A stretch of DNA of 8,261 bases. It comes from Methanobrevibacter sp. GTDB lineage: Archaea; Methanobacteriota; Methanobacteria; Methanobacteriales; Methanobacteriaceae. The notes under the pieces are model-generated. The model ran no database searches and had not been told where the DNA came from. It saw nothing but the letters and a program-made list of their open reading frames with translations. The stretch is taken from positions 1 through 8,261 of the forward strand of contig WRCI01000066.1 of the NCBI GenBank assembly GCA_009784145.1, given 5' to 3'. This document shows, piece by piece, positions 1 through 7,220 of the stretch. Positions within the stretch are counted from its first letter, which is position 1. Every line of letters begins with the position of its first letter. The translations under genes were made by a program, and so were the position numbers.

Positions 1-2
1 AA

Positions 3-120
3 ATTAAATAGCTATAGATAAAATAATATAGATTAAATAGTTATGGCTAAAGTATTTATGGGTTAAATATCTATTGCTAAAATATCTATGTATTAAATAG
101 ATATAAGTTAAATAAACATG
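3..120. repeat. Degenerate ~30-bp tandem repeat, four copies
   Basis: Four head-to-tail units begin at 3, 32, 62 and 92, each opening with ATTAAATAG or a one- to two-base variant (GTTAAATAT in the third). The middle copies share an inner GCTAAA followed by TATTTATG or TATCTATG. Spacings are 29, 30 and 30 bases. The array ends about 45 bases before the glycosyltransferase start and may begin before the window. Copies are diverged, so this is an old or slipping microsatellite-like array, or a DNA-structure element. No coding potential is seen. Confidence 0.7.
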
Positions 121-164
121 AAAAATTATGTAAAAATAAGATTATATTTAAAACATGTGATTAG

Positions 165-1040
165 ATGGATTTATCAATAATTATTGTTAACTATAAAACA
201 TATGAGTTAACAAAAAATGCTATTAAATCAGTTTTAAAAACTGTAAAATCATCTTATGAAGTTTTTGTAGTTGATAATGATTCTCAAGATCTTAGCTATG
301 AAAAACTCGAATCAAGATTTAAAAATGAAATAGCTGATGGGAAAATAAAATTAATAGCTAATAAGTCTAATCAAGGCTTTGCCATAGCTAATAATATGGC
401 TATTAAAGAATCAAAAGGAGATTATATACTTCTTTTAAACTCTGATACTATAGTAAAAGAAGGTTCGATAGATAGTTCTCTGGATTATATTAAAGAACAT
501 GATGATGTAGGTGCTATCGGTTCTAAGATTTTTCTCCCTAATGGAGATTTAGATAAAGCAGCTAGACGTAGCTTTCCAAATCCTAAAAATTCTTTCTATA
601 AACTGTTTGGCTTTTCTAAAATCCATAAAAAATCAAAATTCAATGATTATAATTTAGATAATCTCGATGAAAATGCTGTATATGAAGTTGATAGCTTAAC
701 TGGAGCTTTCATGCTTGTTAGAAAAGAAACCATATCTCAAATCGGTCTTCTAGATGAAGACTATTTCATGTATGGTGAGGATATTGATTGGTGCTATAGA
801 ATAAAAAAAGCTGGCTGGAAAATTATTTACTATGGAAAAGCAGAGATTATTCATTATAAGGGTTCAAGTAGTAAAAAGCAGAAATCAAAACTTATATATG
901 AATTTTATAGAGCCATGTATCTTTTTTATAATAAACATTATAAAGAGGAATATTCTTTAATAACTAGATTCTTTGTATATTTAGGTATAGGAATTCTTTT
1001 AATGATTAAATTAGTTTTAAATGTTTTTAAGAAAGGATAA
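165..1040 (+). CDS. Family 2 glycosyltransferase, rhamnosyltransferase-like
   Basis: This 291-residue protein should transfer a sugar from a nucleotide-sugar donor to a growing cell-surface glycan on the cytoplasmic face of the membrane. It has the full GT-A, GT2 pattern: IIIVNYKT at residues 5-12, VDNDSQD at 36-42 (nucleotide contact), NQGFAIANN at 69-77, the DxD-like metal site LLNSDT at 90-95, GAFMLVRKE at 180-188, the acidic acceptor motif FMYGEDIDW at 201-209 and a conserved His near 230. This set is typical of WbbL/RfbF-type rhamnosyltransferases, but donor and acceptor cannot be read from sequence. Residues about 266-288 form one hydrophobic segment that may anchor the C-terminus. The ATG is preceded by GTGAT at 157-161 with a 3-base gap, matching the extended anti-Shine-Dalgarno pairing used elsewhere in this window. 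The next gene, an initiating sugar transferase, supports a glycan role, though the two look separately transcribed. Confidence 0.88.
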   Translation: MDLSIIIVNYKTYELTKNAIKSVLKTVKSSYEVFVVDNDSQDLSYEKLESRFKNEIADGKIKLIANKSNQGFAIANNMAIKESKGDYILLLNSDTIVKEGSIDSSLDYIKEHDDVGAIGSKIFLPNGDLDKAARRSFPNPKNSFYKLFGFSKIHKKSKFNDYNLDNLDENAVYEVDSLTGAFMLVRKETISQIGLLDEDYFMYGEDIDWCYRIKKAGWKIIYYGKAEIIHYKGSSSKKQKSKLIYEFYRAMYLFYNKHYKEEYSLITRFFVYLGIGILLMIKLVLNVFKKG

Positions 1041-1041
1041 T

Positions 1042-1057
1042 GTTTTTTCTTTTTTTA
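1042..1057 (+). terminator. T-rich archaeal-type terminator after the glycosyltransferase
   Basis: Directly after the stop codon come runs of six and seven T (TTTTTTCTTTTTTT), with further T runs for about 90 bases. Archaeal RNA polymerase commonly terminates on such U tracts without a hairpin. The following gene is 311 bases away, so this probably closes the transcription unit. The call is from sequence only. Confidence 0.55.
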
Positions 1058-1066
1058 TATTTTCTC

Positions 1067-1139
1067 TATACTTTCTTTATATTTTTTCTATATCTTCCCT
1101 ATATTTTTTTATATTTTTTATACTTTCTTTATATTTTTT
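1067..1139. repeat. Pyrimidine-rich degenerate ~22-bp tandem repeat
   Basis: A 21-base pyrimidine-rich word starting TATACTTTCTTTATA occurs exactly at 1067-1087 and again at 1119-1139. A diverged copy (TATATCTTCCCTATA...) lies between them from 1089. Nearly all guanines are missing from this strand over about 100 bases. The array supplies many extra T runs downstream of the glycosyltransferase, so it may act as a fail-safe termination zone. Confidence 0.6.
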
Positions 1140-1145
1140 ATATTC

Positions 1146-1351
1146 TCTTATTCAATTAAATATAAAAATTATTCTTATATTATTTGTTATGTATAAATAT
1201 TAGTAGATATAATTAAATTATAATAAAGAATAATCTTATGAAAGGTAATTAATAATCTAATGAAAAATAAATAATAATTAAATAATAATAACTAAATAAA
1301 GTATAAATAATACTTCAACTAATCTTTATTTTTTTAAATAAATGTGATAAT
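1146..1351. other. AT-rich intergenic region before the sugar transferase
   Basis: No gene is supported here. Two weak 22-base near-repeats start at 1230 and 1252 (ATAATCTTATGAAAGG and ATAATCTAATGAAAAA). A short inverted repeat, AAGTAT/ATACTT with a 5-base loop, lies at 1299-1315. The promoter of the downstream gene must lie here or further upstream, but the AT richness prevents an unambiguous TATA/BRE call. GTGAT at 1344-1348 is the ribosome binding site of the next gene. Confidence 0.4.
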
Positions 1352-2752
1352 ATGATTAAGGAAAACCAACGATTTTTAAATGCAGTATTAATTTTAACTG
1401 ATGGCTTGGTTTTAATATTAGCATTTATAGTAGCTTGGTCTTTAAGATTTAAAACAACACTTTTTGGTCCTTTAGGAGGACATTTACCCTTTGAAAACTA
1501 TTTTTTACTAGTTCTTCTTATTATTCCAGTCTATCTCACTTCTTACTACTTTTTAGGATTATATAAACCATTTAGGGATCAATCTAATATAATGCCTGAG
1601 ATTAGTCAAATTATTAAGGCGAATATTGTGGTATTTGCAATATCAATAGCTACATTATTTGTAATAGATCAACCTGATTACTCACGAATACTTTTATTTG
1701 TATTTGCAATTTTCAGTACTTTATTGGCTACTATTGAAAGATTCACCTTTAGAAAGATTTTAAGACATATTAGAACTAATGATCAAAATTTAAAACATGT
1801 TTTGATTGTAGGTGATGGTGAGTTAGCTATAAAGTTCGCTGAAAAAATCACAGCAAAAAAATATTTAGGATATGTTATAAGTGGATTTTTAGGACCTAAT
1901 CATGAAATTGGAGAGAAAATATTAAATTCTCAAGTTATAGGAACTATTAGTCAACTAGACGAATTTTTAGCTAATAATGAATATGATAGGGTTATAATAG
2001 CTATTCCTCTTAAATATTATGATAATCTCACAAGATTAGTAGATATTTGTGAAAGTAATGGTGTAAAAGCAGAAATTATTCCTGATTATTATAGATATGT
2101 TCCTGCAAAACCTTCTGTAGATATGATTGATGATTTACCTATTATCAATGTTCGTTATGTCCCCCTTGATGATGCATTAAATAATTTTTTGAAAAAAGCA
2201 TCAGATATTGTGATATCTATAATAGCTATAGTTATTACTTCTCCTATTATGTTAATAACTGCAATAGCTATTAAATTAACCTCTCCAGGATCTATAATTT
2301 TTAAACAAGAAAGAATTGGTCATTTAAGAAAGCCTTTTATGATGTATAAATTTAGAAGTATGAGGATTCAGAATAAAGAAGAAGAAAAATCTGAATGGAC
2401 AACTAAAGATGATGATCGAAAGACAAAAATTGGATCTTTTATTAGAAAAACGAGTATTGATGAGTTACCTCAATTTTTCAATGTTTTAAAAGGAGAAATG
2501 AGTGTAGTTGGTCCAAGACCAGAACGTCCTTATTTTGTAGAAAAATTCAAACAAGATATTCCTAAATACATGATAAAACACCATGTCAGACCCGGGTTAA
2601 CTGGTTGGGCTCAAATTCATGGGTGTAGAGGAAATACTTCCATTAACAAACGTATTGAATATGATATTGATTATGTAGAGAATTGGTATTTTGCTTTAGA
2701 TATTCTTATAATGTGGAGAACTATGATAAAAAGAAATAAAAATGCTTATTAA
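1352..2752 (+). CDS. Polyprenyl-phosphate sugar-1-phosphate transferase (WbaP/WcaJ-like)
   Basis: This 466-residue membrane protein should move a sugar-1-phosphate from a nucleotide sugar to a polyprenyl phosphate, the first committed step of a lipid-linked surface glycan. The N-terminal part has four hydrophobic segments (about 8-30, 50-70, 88-107, 112-128). Next comes a nucleotide-binding-like CoA_binding_3 domain (HVLIVGDGELA, 149-159). The C-terminal bacterial sugar transferase domain starts near 280: a probable re-entrant helix with Ser-Pro at 297-298, SPGSIIFKQERIG at 311-323, YKFRSM at 332-337, the catalytic Asp370-Glu371 in SIDELPQ, VGPRPE at 386-391 and PGLTGWAQ at 414-421. All key residues are present and the length is normal for the long family members. 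GTGAT at 1344-1348, three bases before the ATG, supports the start. The substrate sugar is not predictable. Exopolysaccharide, glycoprotein or pseudomurein-linked polymer are all possible. Confidence 0.92.
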   Translation: MIKENQRFLNAVLILTDGLVLILAFIVAWSLRFKTTLFGPLGGHLPFENYFLLVLLIIPVYLTSYYFLGLYKPFRDQSNIMPEISQIIKANIVVFAISIATLFVIDQPDYSRILLFVFAIFSTLLATIERFTFRKILRHIRTNDQNLKHVLIVGDGELAIKFAEKITAKKYLGYVISGFLGPNHEIGEKILNSQVIGTISQLDEFLANNEYDRVIIAIPLKYYDNLTRLVDICESNGVKAEIIPDYYRYVPAKPSVDMIDDLPIINVRYVPLDDALNNFLKKASDIVISIIAIVITSPIMLITAIAIKLTSPGSIIFKQERIGHLRKPFMMYKFRSMRIQNKEEEKSEWTTKDDDRKTKIGSFIRKTSIDELPQFFNVLKGEMSVVGPRPERPYFVEKFKQDIPKYMIKHHVRPGLTGWAQIHGCRGNTSINKRIEYDIDYVENWYFALDILIMWRTMIKRNKNAY

Positions 2753-2790
2753 TGAAATATTTGTTAAATTACTTGAATTAAATTTATTAT

Positions 2791-2920
2791 ATTAGATTAC
2801 ATTTATTAACATTAAATTATATTAAATTACACTGAATTATATTAAATTGCATTTATTGACATTAAATTATATTAAATTGCACTGAATTATATTAAATTGC
2901 ATTTATTAACATTAAATTAC
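2791..2920. repeat. 50-bp tandem repeat with internal 10-bp periodicity
   Basis: Copy 1 spans 2791-2840 and copy 2 spans 2841-2890, with 4 differences in 50 bases. A partial third copy covers 2891-2920. Within the units, 13 successive decamers run without a gap. All have A at position 1 and T at positions 3 and 7; the commonest forms are ATTAAATTAT, ATTAAATTGC, ATTTATTAAC and ACTGAATTAT. A 10-base step cannot preserve a reading frame but matches the DNA helical repeat, so a role in bending or histone placement is plausible. Simple slippage is the alternative. Confidence 0.8.
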
Positions 2921-2946
2921 AATTATATGACATTAAATTAAATCTA

Positions 2947-2964
2947 TTTTTTTAATCTATTTTT
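2947..2964 (+). terminator. Candidate T-run terminator downstream of the sugar transferase
   Basis: A run of seven T at 2947-2953 and a run of five T at 2960-2964 lie in a duplicated AATCTATTTTT motif. They are the first long T runs after the sugar transferase stop, but they sit almost 200 bases downstream, beyond the 50-bp array. The actual 3' end is therefore uncertain. Confidence 0.3.
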
Positions 2965-3011
2965 AATATTTTCAATATATTTTATTCTTATTTTATTATT
3001 TTTTACTAAAG

Positions 3012-3060
3012 TATTTTATTTCATTTTCATATTTTATTTCATTTTTATATTTTATTTTTA
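3012..3060. repeat. 18-bp T-rich tandem repeat
   Basis: TATTTTATTTCATTTTCA at 3012-3029 is followed directly by TATTTTATTTCATTTTTA at 3030-3047, with one difference in 18. A partial third copy, TATTTTATTTTTA, is at 3048-3060. It lies in the gene-free gap before RPA. No function is visible beyond extra T runs on the + strand. Confidence 0.7.
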
Positions 3061-3062
3061 TA

Positions 3063-3675
3063 ATTAAATATTATTATACTTTTAAAATCATTTTTACTAT
3101 AGCTTTAAAATTATTTTATAATCTTTAATATCATTCTAAAAATAATAATATTTATATATAACTTATTACAAAATATTTTTAAGTAATACAAAATTATTTA
3201 TATTTATTAAAAACATTTTTAGAGAAATATTTTAGGTTAATATTTTTAGAAAGATAATTTAAATCATATTTTTATAGAAATATTTTAAATTAATAACTTT
3301 AGAAAAATATATTCAAATTAATAACTTTATGGATTGTTTTAAAATAAATATATAATTGAAAAATTATTAAAAAAATACTATAAAATAATATAATTATATA
3401 ATTATATTATAAGAAACTACATAATAATATAGCTATTATTAATATAGTATTGTTATTAATTTAATTAAAATTTATAATATTTTGTATTATATAAAGAACA
3501 TTTAATCAAAGTACTTAAAACAAGAATACAAAGATATAAAACCTTTTTAATAAATATATCCTATTTTAAAGCAATATTTAGAAACTTAATTTTTTTAAAT
3601 ATTACTTTCCATCTGCTAGGAAAAAGGTATTTTATTATAAAATTATAACTATTATTTAGATAAAGAGGGCTTAGT
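3063..3675. other. Long AT-rich gene-free region upstream of RPA
   Basis: I see no gene on either strand; the single minus-strand reading frame at 3561-3788 is low in complexity and overlaps the RPA start. The stretch holds the ~27-bp array at 3215-3322. Near the RPA start is a locally GC-richer island, CCATCTGCTAGG, around 3609-3620. An inverted pair, ACCTTTTT at 3541-3548 and AAAAAGGT at 3621-3628, brackets about 70 bases that could fold in a 5' leader. GAGG at 3665-3668 is a plausible RPA ribosome binding site. The promoter is probably within the last 100-150 bases, but AT richness hides the TATA box. Confidence 0.4.
3215..3322. repeat. Degenerate ~27-bp tandem repeat, four copies
   Basis: Units begin near 3215, 3242, 3268 and 3295, giving steps of 27, 26 and 27 bases. 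Each has a T-run start, then an AGAAA core and an AAATTAAT-like end. The third and fourth copies both end in AAATTAATAACTTT-like sequence. Divergence is high, so the array is read as old. It sits about 350 bases upstream of RPA. Confidence 0.55.
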
Positions 3676-6054
3676 ATGAATAACGAAATACAAGATGAAT
3701 ATAATAAAATTAAAGATAAAATCTCTGAAGAAGAATTTTTAGAGAAAATGAATGAATTAAAAGAAGAATATAAAGACATAGATTTCATGGATGATCTAGA
3801 TATAGCTAGAAATATTGTAGGTGAATATATAACTGAAAAAAATGAAGCTAGATCTGAAAGTAAAGAACATCGTATGGATAAAATAGATAAATTAGAATCT
3901 GGTGCTCAGCGCATTGATGTTATTGGTAGAGTTATGAGTATTTCAGATCCTAAAGTTTTCACAACTAGAAAGGGAAAACCTGGAAAATTAGCTAACATCG
4001 TAATAAAGGATGATACTGGAGAAATTCGAGTTGTACTATGGACTGAAAATATAAAACTCTTAAAACAAATTAATGAAGGAGATGTTGTACAAATAAGCAA
4101 TGTGGAAGTTAAAGATGGCTATCGACCTGGAACTAAAGAAATCCACTTACAACCTCGTTCTACTATTGATGCACTTGATCCAGAGGATTATTTATATTTA
4201 CCAGAATATGAAGAACCTATAACTCAAATTACAAAAATCAAACCTGATACTTCTGTTAATATAATTGCAAGACTTATAAGAATTCCTCGTATAAGAACTT
4301 ATGAAAAAAATGGTAAAGAAGGACAAGTAACTTCTCTTGAACTTCAAGACGAAACTGGAAAAATTAGCTATACATTATGGAATAATGACACAAGATTAAT
4401 AGATGTCTTAGAACTAAATGAAGGCGATGCATTAAAAATACTTGGTGCTTCAGCTAGAGAAAGAAATGGTGAAATTTCTTTAACTCATTGGGATGGGAGA
4501 ATTATCAAAGGAGACTTTGAAGTTCCAGAATATGAAGATAAAATCTTAAAAATAGCTGAAGCTCATGAAGTAAAAGATGTTACTTTAATGGGTATAGTAA
4601 TAAAGATTCGAGATATTATTGAATTTGAACGAGCTGATGGTGGAAAAGGTGCAGTTAGAGCTATTGAAATAGCTGATGATACTGAAAAAATCAGAGTAAC
4701 TCTTTGGGGAGATGACACCCAACTTGAAATCAATAAGGGAGATATTATCAAAATCATTGGTGCAAATGTTGAATTTGATGAATATGCCGAAAGTGGATAT
4801 GGAGTTAATACTAACTGGAACACCAGATTTGTAATTAATCCTGATGAAGAAAGTAGTTTAATTGATGTTTTGAAAGAATATAAAAATCAAATAGGTCCTA
4901 TTAAAGTAGAACTTGTTCAAGAAATTGAAGAAGAAAGTGAAGAAATTGATGTTCTTGGTAGAATCATATCTATGCAAGACCCTAGAGAATTTCAAAGAGA
5001 TGATGGTACAAGTGGACTTGTCCGTTCTGGTGAATTAGCTGATGAAACTGGTGTTGTTAGACTATCATTTTGGGATGAAAAAGCTCAAAATAATTTCCAA
5101 ATAGGAGAACCTTTCTTAATTGAAAATGCAAGAACTCGTATGGGTCTTTATGCAGTTGAACTTAATATTGGAAAGACAGCAAGAGTTATTCATTTAGATG
5201 AAAACGAAACTGGAGATTTACCAACATTTTCAGAAATTGAAGACATGATTTACACTCTTAAAAAAATTGAAGATATAGATGAAGAGGATGTAAATATTAA
5301 GATAATAGCTAGAATTGTTGATATTCAGGATCCTAATGAATTCCAAAGACAAGATGGAACTCCAGGACTAGTTAGAACTATAGAACTTGGTGATGATACT
5401 GGGATTATAAGAACCACTCTTTGGAATGAAGAAGCAGAAATTCCTTATGAATTAGGAAATGCTTTAAAATTAGAAAATCCTCGTGTAATCTTTAGAAATG
5501 ATCAAGTTGAGTTAAGTGTAAGTGGTGGTAGTAAAATCACTAAAGCTACTGACGATGATTTAAAAGAATTACCTTCTTTTGAGGAATTAGAAGATATTTT
5601 ATATCAATCTAAAAATATAGATGATTTAGAAGATACTGATAGAAATGTCAAAATTGAAGGGGTCTTAGAAGATGCTTTTGGAACTAATATTTTATCTGCA
5701 AGATGTCCTAACTGTAATAATCGTTTAGAGCAAGAAGAAGATGAATATATCTGTGATTATTGTGGTGAAGATGTTGAAAAACCAAAATATCTTTTAATGG
5801 TTCCAGGAAGGATTAAAGATGATACTGGAGATATTCCAATAACATTCTTTGGTAAATTAGCTGAAAAATTACTTGGTATAACAACTGATGAAGCAGCTGA
5901 AATTGTAGAAGATAGTGCCGATGAAGGAGCTTTAGAAGGTAAAGTTGAAAATTTAGCTGGGCTTAATTTAAAAATAATAGCTGATGTTAATTTTGATGAA
6001 TATAATGAAGAAATTCGATTGAACCCTAAAAAAGTTCTTTCAATGGAATTATAG
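3676..6054 (+). CDS. rpa: Replication protein A, single-chain with six OB folds and a zinc finger
   Basis: This 792-residue protein is the archaeal single-stranded-DNA-binding protein used in replication, repair and recombination. Residues 1-75 are charged and helical, with the FLEKMNELKEEYKDIDFMDD stretch typical of methanogen RPA N-termini. I count six OB folds: about 79-160, 193-275, 300-388, 424-503, 540-620 and 657-786. The first five share a signature of an acidic D(D/E)T plus strand ending in LW or FW (DDTGEIRVVLW, DETGKISYTLW, DDTEKIRVTLW, DETGVVRLSFW, DDTGIIRTTLW). The sixth contains a zinc finger, CPNC at 677-680 and CDYC at 693-696, and ends in KDDTGDIPITFFG. Linkers repeat an LPxFxExED pattern (515-523, 632-640). 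GAGG at 3665-3668 sits 7 bases before the ATG. The frame is intact throughout. radA follows 185 bases downstream, consistent with RPA and RadA acting on the same ssDNA. Identification is firm; the exact OB count is my own reading. Confidence 0.94.
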   Translation: MNNEIQDEYNKIKDKISEEEFLEKMNELKEEYKDIDFMDDLDIARNIVGEYITEKNEARSESKEHRMDKIDKLESGAQRIDVIGRVMSISDPKVFTTRKGKPGKLANIVIKDDTGEIRVVLWTENIKLLKQINEGDVVQISNVEVKDGYRPGTKEIHLQPRSTIDALDPEDYLYLPEYEEPITQITKIKPDTSVNIIARLIRIPRIRTYEKNGKEGQVTSLELQDETGKISYTLWNNDTRLIDVLELNEGDALKILGASARERNGEISLTHWDGRIIKGDFEVPEYEDKILKIAEAHEVKDVTLMGIVIKIRDIIEFERADGGKGAVRAIEIADDTEKIRVTLWGDDTQLEINKGDIIKIIGANVEFDEYAESGYGVNTNWNTRFVINPDEESSLIDVLKEYKNQIGPIKVELVQEIEEESEEIDVLGRIISMQDPREFQRDDGTSGLVRSGELADETGVVRLSFWDEKAQNNFQIGEPFLIENARTRMGLYAVELNIGKTARVIHLDENETGDLPTFSEIEDMIYTLKKIEDIDEEDVNIKIIARIVDIQDPNEFQRQDGTPGLVRTIELGDDTGIIRTTLWNEEAEIPYELGNALKLENPRVIFRNDQVELSVSGGSKITKATDDDLKELPSFEELEDILYQSKNIDDLEDTDRNVKIEGVLEDAFGTNILSARCPNCNNRLEQEEDEYICDYCGEDVEKPKYLLMVPGRIKDDTGDIPITFFGKLAEKLLGITTDEAAEIVEDSADEGALEGKVENLAGLNLKIIADVNFDEYNEEIRLNPKKVLSMEL

Positions 6055-6078
6055 ATTCATATATTAAAAATTATTTTC

Positions 6079-6170
6079 GATTTAAGTATTGTAACATGAT
6101 TTAAGCATTATCTCACGATTTAAGTATTATAACTGATTTAAGATTTATTGTATGATTTAATCTTATAAAT
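6079..6170. repeat. ~19-bp tandem repeat led by GATTTAA, between RPA and radA
   Basis: Five units start at 6079, 6098, 6117, 6135 and 6154, with steps of 19, 19, 18 and 19 bases. Each begins with GATTTAA; the first three continue GTATT or GCATT. A sixth, weaker start, GAATTAA, follows at 6171. The heptamer is perfectly kept while the rest drifts, which looks more like selection on a short word than simple slippage. It fills half of the gap between RPA and radA and could be a regulator-binding array or a termination/leader element. No protein partner can be named. Confidence 0.7.
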
Positions 6171-6189
6171 GAATTAAAAAAGCAAATAA

Positions 6190-6221
6190 AAAAAATATTG
6201 AATATAAAAAATATTGAATAA
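6190..6221. repeat. 16-bp direct repeat immediately upstream of radA
   Basis: AAAAAATATTGAATA occurs exactly at 6190-6204 and 6206-6220, a step of 16 bases. The second copy ends only 7 bases before the AGGA of the radA ribosome binding site. It may carry the radA AT-rich core promoter or an operator, or be a slippage duplication in the leader. Confidence 0.65.
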
Positions 6222-6226
6222 TTTAA

Positions 6227-6235
6227 AGGAATGAT
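6227..6235 (+). promoter_or_regulatory. Ribosome binding site that decides the radA start
   Basis: AGGAATGAT resembles the archaeal AGGAGGTGAT complement of the 16S rRNA 3' end. It is spaced correctly for the ATG at 6240, with TGAT ending 4 bases before it. It would touch or overlap the ATG at 6231, leaving no gap. The same TGAT-plus-short-gap arrangement is seen before the starts at 165, 1352 and 7515. Confidence 0.6.
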
Positions 6236-6239
6236 TATA

Positions 6240-7175
6240 ATGGTGGAACTTGAAGATTTACCTAGTGTTGGTGAAAAAACAGCACAAAAATTGAAAGATG
6301 CTGGATTTGCTGATATGATGAGATTAGCTACAGCCACTGCAAAAGAATTAGCTGTAAAAGCAGAAATTGGCGAGGGTGTAGCTGAAAAAGTTATTGAAGC
6401 AGCTAGAAAAGCAGAATCAATAGATTTTGAAACTGCATATGATGTAATGGAAAGAAGACGAGATGTTGGATATATTAATGTTGGAAGTGAAGCTTTCAAT
6501 GAGTTAATAGGTGGAGGAATTGAGACTCAATCTCTTACTGAAGTGTTTGGCGAATTTGGGTCTGGTAAAAGTCAAATTTCTCACGAATTAGCTGTTACTG
6601 TGCAACTCCCAAAGGAACATGGCGGTCTTGATGGAGAATGTGTCTTTATTGATACTGAAAACACTTTCCGTCCTGAAAGAATTGAACAAATTGCAGATGC
6701 CTTTGATATGGATCATGAAGACACTCTTCAGAAAATTCACATAGCTAGAGCATTTAATTCAGCTCATCAGATGTTAATGGCTGATAAAATCAATGAATTG
6801 ATTCAAAGTGGAACTAATATAAGGTTAGTGATTGTAGATTCATTGATGGCTCATTTTAGAGCAGAATATGTTGGAAGAGAATCTTTAGCTACAAGGCAGC
6901 AAAAGTTAAATCAACATTTACATGCACTTCAAAACATAGCTAATACTTATAATGTAGCTGTTTTCCTTACAAATCAAGTACAAGCAAGACCTGATGCATT
7001 TTTTGGAAGTCCAACTAAAGCTATTGGTGGACATGTTTTAGGACATGCTTCTACATATAGGATTTGGCTTAAAAAAGGTTTAGCTGGAAAAAGAATCGCA
7101 CGTTTAGTAGATTCTCCTCATTTACCTGAAGGTGAATGTGTATTTAAAATTACTCGTGATGGTATTGTTGATTAA
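6240..7175 (+). CDS. radA: DNA repair and recombination protein RadA
   Basis: RadA is the archaeal RecA/Rad51 recombinase. It polymerises on ssDNA with ATP and catalyses homologous pairing and strand exchange. With the start at 6240 the protein is 311 residues, the usual archaeal length. In order it shows an N-terminal helix-hairpin-helix domain ([20 protein letters not shown], 4-23), the FxxA polymerisation motif FETA at 63-66, Walker A GEFGSGKS at 104-111, the probable catalytic glutamate Glu140 within FIDTEN, Walker B LVIVD at 196-200, DNA loop 1 around [17 protein letters not shown] (206-222) and loop 2 around [16 protein letters not shown] to GGHVLGHAS (245-271). No intein interrupts the Walker A or loop regions. 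An in-frame ATG at 6231 adds MII but lacks a spaced ribosome binding site. The gene follows RPA on the same strand, and a hairpin terminator overlaps its stop codon. Confidence 0.97.
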   Translation: MVELEDLPSVGEKTAQKLKDAGFADMMRLATATAKELAVKAEIGEGVAEKVIEAARKAESIDFETAYDVMERRRDVGYINVGSEAFNELIGGGIETQSLTEVFGEFGSGKSQISHELAVTVQLPKEHGGLDGECVFIDTENTFRPERIEQIADAFDMDHEDTLQKIHIARAFNSAHQMLMADKINELIQSGTNIRLVIVDSLMAHFRAEYVGRESLATRQQKLNQHLHALQNIANTYNVAVFLTNQVQARPDAFFGSPTKAIGGHVLGHASTYRIWLKKGLAGKRIARLVDSPHLPEGECVFKITRDGIVD

Positions 7176-7202
7176 ACAACAATACTCTTTTTTTCTTTTT
7201 TT
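7162..7202 (+). terminator. Hairpin plus poly-T terminator overlapping the radA stop
   Basis: GTATTGTTG (7162-7170) pairs perfectly with CAACAATAC (7177-7185), a 9-bp stem with a 6-base loop ATTAAA that contains the radA stop codon. Two bases later come two runs of seven T (7188-7194 and 7196-7202). This is the layout of a bacterial-style intrinsic terminator. In archaea the T runs alone may suffice, so the stem could instead protect the mRNA 3' end. Confidence 0.65.
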
Positions 7203-7220
7203 CTTTATTTTTTAATTTTT

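Noticed and set aside
1021..1203. 60-residue + strand reading frame overlapping the end of the glycosyltransferase
   Set aside because: It is almost only Phe, Leu, Ile, Ser and Tyr because it translates the T-rich repeat zone. It has no ribosome binding site and starts inside the previous gene.
2791..3322. CRISPR array
   Set aside because: The units are directly adjacent and diverged, with no unique spacers, no constant repeat and no cas genes.
3561..3788. Minus-strand reading frame over the RPA start
   Set aside because: It is an antisense shadow of RPA plus AT-rich leader, with low-complexity composition and no recognisable motif.
3906..4100. Minus-strand reading frame inside RPA
   Set aside because: It is fully antisense to a confident OB fold; there is no ribosome binding site or family resemblance.
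4563..4823. Minus-strand reading frame inside RPA
   Set aside because: It is antisense to the third OB fold; its Ser/Ile-rich composition is typical of a shadow frame.
6231..6239. Earlier ATG for radA
   Set aside because: The AGGA abuts this ATG with no spacing, while the ATG at 6240 has a properly spaced site and gives the usual 311-residue RadA.
6113..6499. 128-residue minus-strand reading frame over the radA start
   Set aside because: It is antisense to the RadA helix-hairpin-helix region, which is unambiguous; the rest is AT-rich spacer.
6534..6575. Intein at the RadA Walker A site
   Set aside because: RadA inteins are known in some archaea, but the Walker A motif here is continuous and the protein has normal length.
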